Shown here in pieces: positions 35,279 through 42,511 of a DNA stretch of 63,007 bases. The first letter of the stretch is position 1; the number at the start of each line of letters is the position of its first letter. Origin of the DNA: an uncultured Sphingomonas sp. (GTDB lineage Bacteria; Pseudomonadota; Alphaproteobacteria; Sphingomonadales; Sphingomonadaceae). The stretch covers positions 1 through 63,007 of the forward strand of contig CAJYLV010000043.1 in assembly GCA_913776255.1 (NCBI GenBank), written 5' to 3'. The notes under the pieces were generated by a model. It had not been told where the DNA came from, did no database searches, and saw only the letters and a program-made list of their open reading frames with translations. The position numbers were made by a program, and so were the translations under genes.

Positions 35279-35740
35279 ATGAACGATGCCGCAAACGTTA
35301 TTTCCGTGGACCACACGGGCTTCGCCGTATCGTCGCTGGATGAAGCCGTTCGGTTTTGGACGGAAGCGCTCGGCTTCACACTTGAGCGTCAATCGGAAAT
35401 GGGTGGCGACTTCCTGCATCAGGTGACAGGTGTCGACGATCCTAGTGTGAAAACGGCAATCGTCAGGGCACCAAGCGGTGACGCGATCGAATTATTGCAA
35501 TATTCGAAAGGGCGCCAGAATGGGGCGGTGTCATCCAGCGCGGGGGCGATCGGTGCGGCTCACCTAGCTTTGACCGTGACAGACATTCATGCCGCCATTA
35601 GCCGCGTCGAAGCAGCAGGGTGGAAGGCCAAGGGTAGTCCGCTGCCAATCGCGGGTGGTCCACGGACGGGGACTTTGGTGGCCTACGTTTCAGGCCCAGA
35701 TCATATCACGATCGAGCTTATGCAGCCGCCAATCCGGTAA
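35279..35740 (+). CDS. VOC (glyoxalase/bleomycin resistance) family protein
   Basis: 153-residue vicinal-oxygen-chelate protein. Two beta-alpha-beta-beta-beta modules are visible: VDHTGFAVSSLDEAVRFWTE (metal His and module 1) and AAHLALTVTDIHAAISRVEA (second His), ending with HITIELMQP (Glu ligand). This supports a metal-dependent lyase or dioxygenase-like fold, with unknown substrate. Base composition is clearly poorer in GC than the flanking cobalamin genes, so it may be a later arrival. The start is uncertain: ATG 35,189 or 35,201 would add an export-like leader, ATG 35,057 still more. Confidence 0.78.
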   Translation: MNDAANVISVDHTGFAVSSLDEAVRFWTEALGFTLERQSEMGGDFLHQVTGVDDPSVKTAIVRAPSGDAIELLQYSKGRQNGAVSSSAGAIGAAHLALTVTDIHAAISRVEAAGWKAKGSPLPIAGGPRTGTLVAYVSGPDHITIELMQPPIR

Positions 35741-35857
35741 CCGGCCTGGAGAGGCTTTCCCGCTTCACCATCACCTTCGGGCAGCGAGGGAAGGCAGTCG
35801 GCCGGTCGCTACGCCACTTTCAACCGGATCGGCAGGCAAACCGGCTGAAGCAACCGC

Positions 35858-36406
35858 TCACGTCCGCAATCCGACGACCTGCGCCGTGTCCCGCCAGAGG
35901 CGCAGCGTCAGCAGCGCAGCGCAGGGCAGGTCGAACGCCCACACCTGTTGCGCATCGAACCCGCAGGCGCTGGCCAGCGCGGCGCGGATCGCGCCACCGT
36001 GGGTGACCACCAGCACCCCTTCGGGGAGATCGGCGAGCGCGGCGGTCACGCGCGTGACCAGTGCCGACCATCGCTCACCCTGCGGCGGCGGGTTGGCATC
36101 GGGATCGCGCCAGAAGGCCGCCAGCGCGTCGGCGGGGAGCGTGGCGGGATCGTCGCCGTCCCACGCGCCGAAATCGAGTTCGCGCCAGCGCGGATCGTGA
36201 TGCACCGGCGCACCCAGCGCGGCGGCGCAGTCGGCGGCGCGCGACAGGTCGGAGCTGACCACCTGCGTGTACGCTGTCCCCGCGGCGACGCGGACGCAAT
36301 CGGCGATCCCCTGCGGGGTCACGGCGACGTCGCGATGTCCGAGCAAGCGCCCCGGCCGCAGCGTCGCGCCGTGGCGCAGCAGGTGGACGGTGCGCGCGGC
36401 GCTCAC
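35858..36406 (-). CDS. cobC: Histidine phosphatase family protein, probable alpha-ribazole phosphatase
   Basis: 182-residue phosphoglycerate-mutase-like phosphatase. It has the RHG motif with phospho-His (HLLRHGAT, residues 8-15), a second Arg, WRELDFGAWDGDDP, and VVTHGGAIR with the catalytic second His. Directly after cobT (GTG start overlapping the cobT stop), the expected activity is dephosphorylation of alpha-ribazole 5'-phosphate or of cobalamin 5'-phosphate, as for CobC of Salmonella. General phosphatase activity cannot be excluded. Confidence 0.85.
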   Translation of the reverse strand: MSAARTVHLLRHGATLRPGRLLGHRDVAVTPQGIADCVRVAAGTAYTQVVSSDLSRAADCAAALGAPVHHDPRWRELDFGAWDGDDPATLPADALAAFWRDPDANPPPQGERWSALVTRVTAALADLPEGVLVVTHGGAIRAALASACGFDAQQVWAFDLPCAALLTLRLWRDTAQVVGLRT

Positions 36407-37410
36407 GCCTCCGCGACCCCCGCCTGATCGAAGGTCGCCATCTGGTCGTGCGCGGCGAGCGCGGCGCGGACGAGGCTGGCGGCGACCGCCGCGCCGCTCG
36501 CCTCGCCGAGCCGCATGTCAAGCGCGAGCAAGGGGGCGAGGCCGAGCCGGTCGAGCAGCCGCGCATGACCCGGCTCGGCGGAGACATGGCCGGCGAGGCA
36601 ATGGTCGACGACGCGCGGGCGCGCCGCGGCGAGCGGCGCGAGCGCGGCGCCGACGATGAAGCCGTCGAGCAGCACCGGAACCCGCGCATGGCGGGCGGCG
36701 AGGATCGCGCCCGCGATCGCGGCGATCTCGCGCCCGCCCAGCCGGCGGAGGCGCTCGAATGGAGTGACCGCGTCGGCGTGGCAGGCGAGCGCGGCGTCGA
36801 CCGCGGCGATCTTGGCGGCGAGCGCCGCGCCGTGAACGCCGGTGCCGGGGCCGACCCAGTCCGTCGCGGTGCCGCCGAAGCTGGCGGCGCACAAAGCGGC
36901 GGCAGGGGTGGTGTTGCCGATCCCCATGTCGCCGGGGATCAGGAGGTTCATGCCCGGCCGTACCGCCGCCGCCCCGGCGTCGAGCGCGTCGAGACATTCG
37001 ACCTCGGTCATCGCCGGCGCATGGGTGATGTCGCCGGTCGGCTGGTCGAGCGCGAGCGGCACGACGGTCAGCGACAGGCCAGCGGCGGCGGCGAGCGCGT
37101 TGATCGCCGCGCCCCCGGCGGTGAAATTGGCCACCATCTGCGCGGTTACCGCGGGCGGGAAGGCGCTGACCCCGCGCGCGGCGACGCCGTGATTGCCGGC
37201 GAAGATCACCACGCGCGCATCGTCGAGCCGCGGGCGCGTATCGCGCTGCCACGCCGCCATGAACAGCGCGATTTCCTCGAGCCGGCCGAGCGAGCCGGCG
37301 GGCTTGGTCAGCTGCGCCTGCCGCGCCGCCGCGGCGGTGCGGACCGCGGCGTCGGGGGCGGGCAGCTCGGCGAGCGCGGCGTCGAAGGCGGCGACGGAAT
37401 CGAGGCGCAT
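36403..37410 (-). CDS. cobT: Nicotinate-nucleotide-dimethylbenzimidazole phosphoribosyltransferase
   Basis: Makes alpha-ribazole phosphate, the lower ligand of cobalamin. The 335-residue enzyme shows LTKPAGSLGRLEEIA, FAGNHGVAARGVSAFP, GDMGIGNTTPAAAL, GTGVHG, and the catalytic-Glu region HVSAEPGH. Length fits the family. It lies between the DUF1636 gene (TAATG overlap) and the cobC phosphatase gene (GTGA overlap) and is probably in one transcript with them and possibly with btuB. Confidence 0.96.
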   Translation of the reverse strand: MRLDSVAAFDAALAELPAPDAAVRTAAAARQAQLTKPAGSLGRLEEIALFMAAWQRDTRPRLDDARVVIFAGNHGVAARGVSAFPPAVTAQMVANFTAGGAAINALAAAAGLSLTVVPLALDQPTGDITHAPAMTEVECLDALDAGAAAVRPGMNLLIPGDMGIGNTTPAAALCAASFGGTATDWVGPGTGVHGAALAAKIAAVDAALACHADAVTPFERLRRLGGREIAAIAGAILAARHARVPVLLDGFIVGAALAPLAAARPRVVDHCLAGHVSAEPGHARLLDRLGLAPLLALDMRLGEASGAAVAASLVRAALAAHDQMATFDQAGVAEA

Positions 37411-37820
37411 TATGCCACCACCTGTCCGGCGGGCGGCACACGGACGATGAAATGTCCCTTCACGCCCTCCGGCCACAGCGCATAGGGCACTTGCCCGGTG
37501 GCGCTTTCGACATAAGGGCGCATGAAGGTCATGATCGCGTCCGCTGCGCTCTCGTCGGGGGTGAAACCGCCGAGCACATAGCCGATCTTGCCCGGCGCGC
37601 GCAGATGGATCGTGCAATGCCGGTCGCAGGCGAACAGGCACGGCATGTCCTGGACGGCGATGTCGGCGAACAGCGGGTCGCGCGCCTGCACCACGCGCAG
37701 CGCGGCGGCGAGCGCCGCGCCGCCCCGTCGGCCGTCGGCCCCGTCGCGCGCGGCCGCGGAATGGCGGCAGCTGTTGCAGGCGACGACGGCGGGGCCGTCC
37801 GCGACGGGGGTGAGGGTCAT
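37410..37820 (-). CDS. DUF1636 metal-binding protein in cobalamin operon
   Basis: 136-residue protein with cysteine groups in CNSCRHS (15-18) and MPCLFACDRHC (about 60-69), reminiscent of thioredoxin-like [2Fe-2S] ferredoxins. DUF1636 proteins are often found beside cobalamin genes; the role is unknown. Candidates are electron supply for cobalt reduction before adenosylation, or metal handling (inference). ATG 37,820 is chosen because the longer frame (to 37,883) runs into palindromic repeat sequence. It overlaps the cobT start. Confidence 0.82.
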   Translation of the reverse strand: MTLTPVADGPAVVACNSCRHSAAARDGADGRRGGAALAAALRVVQARDPLFADIAVQDMPCLFACDRHCTIHLRAPGKIGYVLGGFTPDESAADAIMTFMRPYVESATGQVPYALWPEGVKGHFIVRVPPAGQVVA

Positions 37821-37859
37821 GGCAGTGGCCTTCGGGTGGGGTGGCTCCGATGGGGAGTC

Positions 37860-37934
37860 GTCATTGCGAGCAGAGCGAAGCAATCCAGTGACGGACCAGG
37901 GCGCCCTGGATTGCTTCGCTCCGCTCGCAATGAC
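37860..37934. repeat. Paired palindromic repeat, family C
   Basis: Arms 37,860-37,888 and 37,906-37,934 are 29-base reverse complements with one mismatch (GTCATTGCGAGC... / ...GCTCGCAATGAC) and a 17-base spacer. The same family is at 5,800. Confidence 0.9.
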
Positions 37935-37950
37935 GAACAGCTACTCACCC

Positions 37951-38035
37951 CGTCATCCCGGACGTGGTCCGGGATCCCGCTTTCTACTGCCACGGCAAAG
38001 AAGAAGCGGGGCCCCGGATCAAGTCCGGGGCGACG
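37951..38035. repeat. Paired palindromic repeat, family B
   Basis: Left unit begins CGTCATCCCGGACGTGGTCC at 37,951; right unit ends AAGTCCGGGGCGACG at 38,035. It stands 16 bases from the family C pair, so two different repeat pairs are placed side by side between btuB and DUF1636. Confidence 0.88.
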
Positions 38036-38071
38036 GCGGAAGGGGAGGACGCCGCTGTCGGCCACGGGCGA

Positions 38072-40015
38072 TCAGAAGCGCCCGCGCAGGCCGGCGTAGA
38101 CGCTGCGGCCGAGCGTGCCGTAGCGCGCGATCGTCTCATAGCGTTCGTCGAACAGATTCTCGACGCGCGCGAACAGCCGGACATTGCGCGACACCGGCAG
38201 CTCGCCGCGCAGATCGACCAAGGTATAGCCGTCCAGCCGCGTCGCGTTGCTGGCATTGTCGAACGACTTGCCCGCGAAGCGCGCCGCGATGCCGAGTGAA
38301 CCGGCCTCGGCGAACGTGTAGGTCGCCGAGATGTTGGCGGTGTCGCGCGGGCGGCGCGGCAGCCAGTTGCCGAAGGTGCGGCCCGGCGAGCGATCCTCCG
38401 ACAGCACCCAGCTGTAGTTGCCGTCGAGGCTGAGGTGGTCACCGACCTGCGCCCGCGCGACCGCCTCGACGCCGCGCGCGAAGGCGCGCGCGACATTCTG
38501 GTAATAGCCGAAGCGTTGCTCGGTGGTCGAACCCGGAACGAAGCACAGCGGGTCGGTGGTGCCGGGATTGCAGCCGGTATAGACGATCTGGTCGCGGCTG
38601 CGGCGCTCGAAATAGGTGCCGCCGAGTGCGAAACGCCCGTCCATGAAGCGCTGCTCGGCGCCGGCTTCCCAGCCCTTGGCGCGCTCGGGGTTGAGCGCCT
38701 GATTGCCGTATTCCGAGAAGAGCTGGTACAAGGTCGGCGCCTTGAAGCCCTCGCTGTAGCTGGCGCGCAGCACGGTGCCGGTCGGCAGCAGCCAGTTCGC
38801 ACCGCCCGCGAACAGCGTCTGCGTGCCGAAGCGGCTGTGATCGTCGTGGCGCACGCCGCCGTTGAGCGTCAGCCCGTCGAGCGGCGAGAGGTTGAGCTGG
38901 CCGTAGACGCTGGTCAGCTCGGCGCGGCCACGCGCGGGCGTGCCGAGCGCATATGGCGGCACGAAGTCCGACGAGGCGGTGCTGAAGCTGCTGACCTCGT
39001 TCTCGACGCCGAACACCGCATCGACCCCCTTGGTGACCGCGAGCGTGCCCTGATATTCGAGGCGATGGTTGCGGCCGAGCGCTGCGAAGGTCTGCGTCTG
39101 CTGGACCTGATCGGGATTGTAATTGTCGCGATCGGTGTCGGTATAGCCATAGCCGAAGCGGTTGCGGAGCCGCGCGTCGAACAGGTCGATGTTGAGGCCG
39201 GCATAGCCGACGAACTCGCGGGTCAGGCCATATTCGGGGGTGTCGCCGCTGAAGCCGTCGAAGTCGTTGCGGCCGTTGGCATAGGAACCGCGCAGGTCGG
39301 CGCTGATGCCCGGCGCGATCGTCAGGACGGCGCGTGCCTGCACGTTCTGGTTGGTGTAGCCGTCGCGCTCCTTGCCCGCGGCCAGCGCGGAGATGCCGTC
39401 GGTGGTGAAGGTCTGCGCGCCGACCCGCCACGCGAGCGGGCCGGTGGTGCCGCCGAGCGCGGCGCGCGCGCTGACCGTCTCGCGCGAGCCGCCCTCTAGG
39501 TCGATGCTGCCCTCGAGCGCGGCGGTCGGCAGCGGGGTGACGATGTTGACGACGCCGCCGATCGCTTGGCTGCCCCACAGGATCGACTGCGGCCCGCGCA
39601 GCACCTCGATCCGCGAAGCGTCGCCGATCAGCAGGTTGGCGAAATTGTAGCCGCCGCCGGGCGAGGACGGGTCGTTGATCTTGACCCCGTCGATGACGAC
39701 GACGGTCTGGTCACTCTCCGCGCCGCGGATGCGCAGCGAGGTGCTGGTGCCATAGCCGCCGTTGCGCGACAGCGAGACGCCGGGGGTGCGCAGCAGCAGG
39801 TCGGCGACCGACAGGTCCTGCGCGCGATCGATCGCGACCTTGTCGAGTACGGTGACCGAGGCGGTGACGCGATCGGCCTCGACCGGGGCGCGGTTGGCGG
39901 CGACGACGATGTCGGCGCCGGTGTCGGGCGCGGCGGCGTCGGGGCGTGGCGCTTCCTGCGCGAGCGCGGCAGTGGAGCAGAGCAGCAGCGGAAGGGCGGC
40001 GAGACGATGGAACAC
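38072..40015 (-). CDS. btuB: TonB-dependent vitamin B12 receptor
   Basis: Outer membrane receptor for cobalamin or cobinamide, 647 residues. Signal peptide LAALPLLLCSTAALAQ, TonB box region DIVVAANR, plug domain with VADLLLRTPGVSLSRNGG, SLRIRGAESDQTVVVIDGVK and RIEVLRGPQSILWGSQAIGG, then a 22-strand-type barrel ending in the aromatic FGLRGRF-like terminus (YAGLRGRF). The GTG start at 40,015 is chosen since no nearer ATG gives the full signal peptide. A cobalamin riboswitch lies upstream on the same strand, which confirms the substrate class. Confidence 0.95.
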   Translation of the reverse strand: MFHRLAALPLLLCSTAALAQEAPRPDAAAPDTGADIVVAANRAPVEADRVTASVTVLDKVAIDRAQDLSVADLLLRTPGVSLSRNGGYGTSTSLRIRGAESDQTVVVIDGVKINDPSSPGGGYNFANLLIGDASRIEVLRGPQSILWGSQAIGGVVNIVTPLPTAALEGSIDLEGGSRETVSARAALGGTTGPLAWRVGAQTFTTDGISALAAGKERDGYTNQNVQARAVLTIAPGISADLRGSYANGRNDFDGFSGDTPEYGLTREFVGYAGLNIDLFDARLRNRFGYGYTDTDRDNYNPDQVQQTQTFAALGRNHRLEYQGTLAVTKGVDAVFGVENEVSSFSTASSDFVPPYALGTPARGRAELTSVYGQLNLSPLDGLTLNGGVRHDDHSRFGTQTLFAGGANWLLPTGTVLRASYSEGFKAPTLYQLFSEYGNQALNPERAKGWEAGAEQRFMDGRFALGGTYFERRSRDQIVYTGCNPGTTDPLCFVPGSTTEQRFGYYQNVARAFARGVEAVARAQVGDHLSLDGNYSWVLSEDRSPGRTFGNWLPRRPRDTANISATYTFAEAGSLGIAARFAGKSFDNASNATRLDGYTLVDLRGELPVSRNVRLFARVENLFDERYETIARYGTLGRSVYAGLRGRF

Positions 40016-40194
40016 GATTGGTAACCCCTTGTGACGACGTGAAGCCGGGGGCGTGCCGCCGCGCGCGGGCGAACCCGCGGCGTCGACCGCCCGCGGCGGT
40101 TGGTATCGTCGCGCTGGGTTCGTCCGCCGGGTTTGCCCCGTGCGGCCTTCCCGTCCGTTCGGCGCACCCTGGCCGAGCGAAGGACGATCACGAT

Positions 40195-40355
40195 CAGGCA
40201 GGTCTCCTGGCTCACGGGTCATCGCCGATGCGCGCCGCCTTCTCAGCCCGGTGCAGGGCCAATGGCGTGAGGCGCGCGGGCTCGCCGCTTACAGTTGCAG
40301 GGGCAGCCGGGGTTTTCCCGTTCCCTTTTGATCCCCGGTCAGGGGGAACCTGTCG
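40195..40355 (-). ncRNA. Cobalamin riboswitch
   Basis: Read on the reverse strand the segment contains, in order, CAGGTTCCCCCTGACCGGGG, AAAAGGGAA, GGCTGCCCCTGCAACTGTAA (core of the B12 element), and the B12 box GAGCCAGGAGACCTGCC near its 3' end. Order and spacing match the cobalamin aptamer. It lies about 180 bases before btuB and should lower btuB expression when cobalamin is plentiful. It may also govern the downstream DUF1636-cobT-cobC genes if read-through passes the repeats. Confidence 0.95.
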
Positions 40356-40490
40356 CGGCGCGCGCCCTAGCCTTGTGTGGGGCGGGGGTCAATCGGGGCG
40401 GGCTCCGTCATTCCCGCGACGGCGGGAATCCCGACGCGCAGCTCCTGCGATGGAGGCGCGAGATCAGAGGTTCTGGATTCCCGCCTTCGC

Positions 40491-40647
40491 GAGACCTCTG
40501 CGGAAGTGCGGGACCATGCCGTTGCCAGGCCGTACCCCGGCGAAGGCCGGGATCCAGTTGGCAAGGTGTTTCAGCTAGTTACAAACCTCCCCCAACTGGG
40601 CCCCGGCTTTCGCCGGGGTACAAGAAGGGGACTTTTGCAGAGGTCCC
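40491..40647. mobile_element. Small MITE-like element with terminal inverted repeats
   Basis: Ends 40,491-40,507 and 40,631-40,647 are inverted repeats of 17 bases with three mismatches; the inner GACCTCTGC core is perfect. No coding capacity for a transposase. It interrupts a family A repeat arm and itself contains an inverted pair of family D units (40,532-40,561 and 40,592-40,621). Confidence 0.55.
40532..40621. repeat. Paired palindromic repeat, family D
   Basis: Arms 40,532-40,561 (GTACCCCGGCGAAGGCCGGG then ATCCAGTTGG) and 40,592-40,621 are reverse complements with about three mismatches over 30 bases. Spacer 30 bases, unusually AT-rich. Confidence 0.85.
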
Positions 40648-40712
40648 ACCTGCGCGGGAATGACGGAGGGGGCGGGATGACGGAAGGGGCTGGATTGACG
40701 AATCGCGGAGCG

Positions 40713-41318
40713 TCAGAACTCCACGCCCGCCTGCGCCTTCACGCCGGCGCGGAACGGGTGTTTGACCTGCGTCATCTCGGTGACCAGATCGGCGGCCGCG
40801 ATCAGCGCATCGGGCGCATTGCGGCCGGTGATGACGAGATGCTTCATCGGCGCGCGCGCGGTCGCCACCGCCACCACCTCGTCGACCGGCAGGTAATCGT
40901 AACGCAGCACGATGTTCAGCTCGTCCGCGATCACCATCGCGATCTCGGGGTCGGCGAGCATCCGCTGCACCTCGTCCCACGCCGCACGGGCACTCGCCAC
41001 GTCGGCAGCGCGGTCCTGCGTGTCCCAGGTGAAGCCATCGCCCATCGCGCGAAAGTCGATCAGCTCGGGGAAGGCGTCGAAGATCGCCTTCTCGCCGGTG
41101 GTCATCGCGCCCTTCACGAACTGGACGACGCCGACCTTCATCCCGTGGCCCATCGCGCGCACCGCCATGCCGAACGCGGCGGTCGACTTGCCCTTGCCCG
41201 CGCCGGTGTGGACGATCAGCAGGCCCTTCTCGACGGTCTTGCCTTCCATCATCACGCGGCGCGCGGCCTGCACGCGGCGCATCTTCTCGTTGTGGCGGGC
41301 GTCGCGATCGTCGGTCAT
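40713..41318 (-). CDS. cobO: Cob(I)yrinic acid a,c-diamide adenosyltransferase
   Basis: Adds the 5'-deoxyadenosyl group to reduced corrinoids. The 201-residue protein carries the P-loop variant TGAGKGKSTAAFG (about 40-50), VGVVQFVKG, and the ADELNIVLRYDYL segment with conserved acidic residues; it ends VKAQAGVEF, the family terminus. It belongs to the CobA/CobO group rather than PduO. It lies beyond the repeat cluster from btuB on the same strand. Confidence 0.95.
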   Translation of the reverse strand: MTDDRDARHNEKMRRVQAARRVMMEGKTVEKGLLIVHTGAGKGKSTAAFGMAVRAMGHGMKVGVVQFVKGAMTTGEKAIFDAFPELIDFRAMGDGFTWDTQDRAADVASARAAWDEVQRMLADPEIAMVIADELNIVLRYDYLPVDEVVAVATARAPMKHLVITGRNAPDALIAAADLVTEMTQVKHPFRAGVKAQAGVEF

Positions 41319-41340
41319 GCGCAGCGGCGTAGCGGCAAGA

Positions 41341-41745
41341 TCAGTCCGCGGCCAGCACCGCCGCGATCTCGTCGACCGTCACGCCGAACACCGCCGCCAA
41401 CGCTTCGGGGGTCGCGCCGCGCGCCGCGAGCGTGCGGATGCGCGACGGGTCCTTGTCGGTAGCATAGTGGCGGGTGTCACGCTCGACGCGCTGCTCGCCG
41501 GTGCGGGCGAGCGCGCCGGTGCTCTGGCGGCGGCGCGGGCGCGCGCCGCGTTCCTCGGCGAGCGTGGCGCGGCGCTGTTCTTCCTCGACGCGGCGGGCGG
41601 TGCGTGCCTCCTCGCGCAGCCGCGACGCCGCCTCGCGGTCGACCGCACGCTGTTCGGTGCGGGCAAGCGCGCTGGCGACGCGCTCCTGCGCGCGCCGCTC
41701 GCGCTCTTCGGCGCGGCGTGCCGCGCGCTCTTCCCAGTCGTTCAT
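41341..41745 (-). CDS. Highly charged coiled-coil protein of unknown function
   Basis: 134 residues. The first 85 are almost entirely Arg, Glu and Ala (start MNDWEERAARRAEERERRAQ) and should form a long helix or coiled coil. The last 45 (RHYATDKDPSRIRTLAARGA to VFGVTVDEIAAVLAAD) look like a small helix-turn-helix-like module. I do not recognise a named function. It precedes cobO on the same strand with a gap of 22 bases but is probably unrelated to cobalamin. Confidence 0.7.
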   Translation of the reverse strand: MNDWEERAARRAEERERRAQERVASALARTEQRAVDREAASRLREEARTARRVEEEQRRATLAEERGARPRRRQSTGALARTGEQRVERDTRHYATDKDPSRIRTLAARGATPEALAAVFGVTVDEIAAVLAAD

Positions 41746-41800
41746 CGAGGGCCCTCATCGAAAGCGCGGCGTCAAAGCGCCGCGCGTCGATCAGGTCAAG

Positions 41801-42250
41801 TCAGCGCACGTCCTCGACCTGGTCGAGATAGGCGCCGTAACCTTCCGCTTCCATCTCCTCGCGCGGGACGAAGCGTAGCGCGGCGGAGTTGATGCAGTAG
41901 CGCAGGCCGCCGCGGTCGCGCGGTCCGTCCTCGAAGACATGGCCGAGGTGGCTGTCGGCGCCGGCCGAGCGCACCTCGGTGCGGATCATGCCGTGCGTGG
42001 CGTCGTGCAGCTCGGTGACGCGCGCGGCGTCGATCGGGCGCGTGAAGCTCGGCCAGCCGCAACGCGACTCATATTTGTCGGTCGAGGCGAACAGCGGCTC
42101 GCCCGAGACGATGTCGACATAGATGCCGGCGCGCTTGTTGCCGAGATACTCTCCGGTGCCGGGTCGTTCGGTGCCGCTCTGCTGGGTCACGTAGAATTGC
42201 TCCGGCGTCAGCTTCGCCAGCGCCTCGTCGGTCTTGGTATAGTCGGTCAT
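41801..42250 (-). CDS. msrB: Peptide-methionine (R)-S-oxide reductase
   Basis: Repairs methionine-R-sulfoxide in proteins. The 149-residue enzyme has the MsrB fold with [20 protein letters not shown], the Cys in [23 protein letters not shown] and catalytic Cys in [14 protein letters not shown]. The zinc-binding CxxC pairs of many MsrB proteins are absent, so this is the zinc-free form. No signal peptide in the chosen start (ATG 42,250), so cytoplasmic. Confidence 0.95.
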   Translation of the reverse strand: MTDYTKTDEALAKLTPEQFYVTQQSGTERPGTGEYLGNKRAGIYVDIVSGEPLFASTDKYESRCGWPSFTRPIDAARVTELHDATHGMIRTEVRSAGADSHLGHVFEDGPRDRGGLRYCINSAALRFVPREEMEAEGYGAYLDQVEDVR

Positions 42251-42359
42251 GCTGCGGATCCTCGTGTCGCCGGTCGGTACGCAGGGCAGATAGGGTGCCT
42301 GACCAAGAGATTCACCTCCAGCCGATCGCGCACCCTGCGGGCATCGCACACACCCGCCC

Positions 42360-42390
42360 TTGACTCTGATAACCGCTCGCAATAGCGAGC
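42360..42390 (+). promoter_or_regulatory. Candidate promoter and inverted repeat before siderophore receptor
   Basis: TTGACT at 42,360-42,365 could serve as a -35 box. A small inverted repeat, GCTCGC-AATA-GCGAGC (42,375-42,390), lies where a -10 region and repressor site would be. It could bind an iron regulator, but the bases also resemble fused ends of two family C repeats, so this stays weak. Confidence 0.3.
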
Positions 42391-42511
42391 AGAGCAATCG
42401 ATTGACATGGGCCGGGGGGTTCAGAAGCGACGCGGACGCCAGCGTGGGTGCCTTTGGCATCGACGATGTCGTCGGCGCGTGTGCGGCACCGTCACCGGGG
42501 GAAGGGACGAG

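Larger units (their letters stand above)
40406..40665. repeat. Family A repeat pair split by an inserted element
   Basis: Left family A arm 40,406-40,434. The right arm starts at 40,472 (TCTGGATTCCCGCCTTCGC), breaks at 40,490, and resumes at about 40,652 (GCGCGGGAATGACG). The intact form of this arm is seen at 8,656-8,684, so 40,491-40,651 is extra sequence. Confidence 0.75.

Noticed and set aside
37860..38035. Possible CRISPR-like array (several repeats close together)
   Set aside because: Units are inverted, not direct, belong to two sequence families, and have no regular spacers or cas genes.
37817..38065. Short ORFs encoding peptides such as RRRPGLDPGPRFFF in repeat regions
   Set aside because: These are chance translations of the family B and C palindromes, which recur at unrelated sites with no ribosome site or conserved start.
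40377..41462. 361-codon forward frame across the repeat cluster and cobO
   Set aside because: It starts in repeat DNA and continues as the antisense frame of cobO; no protein features.
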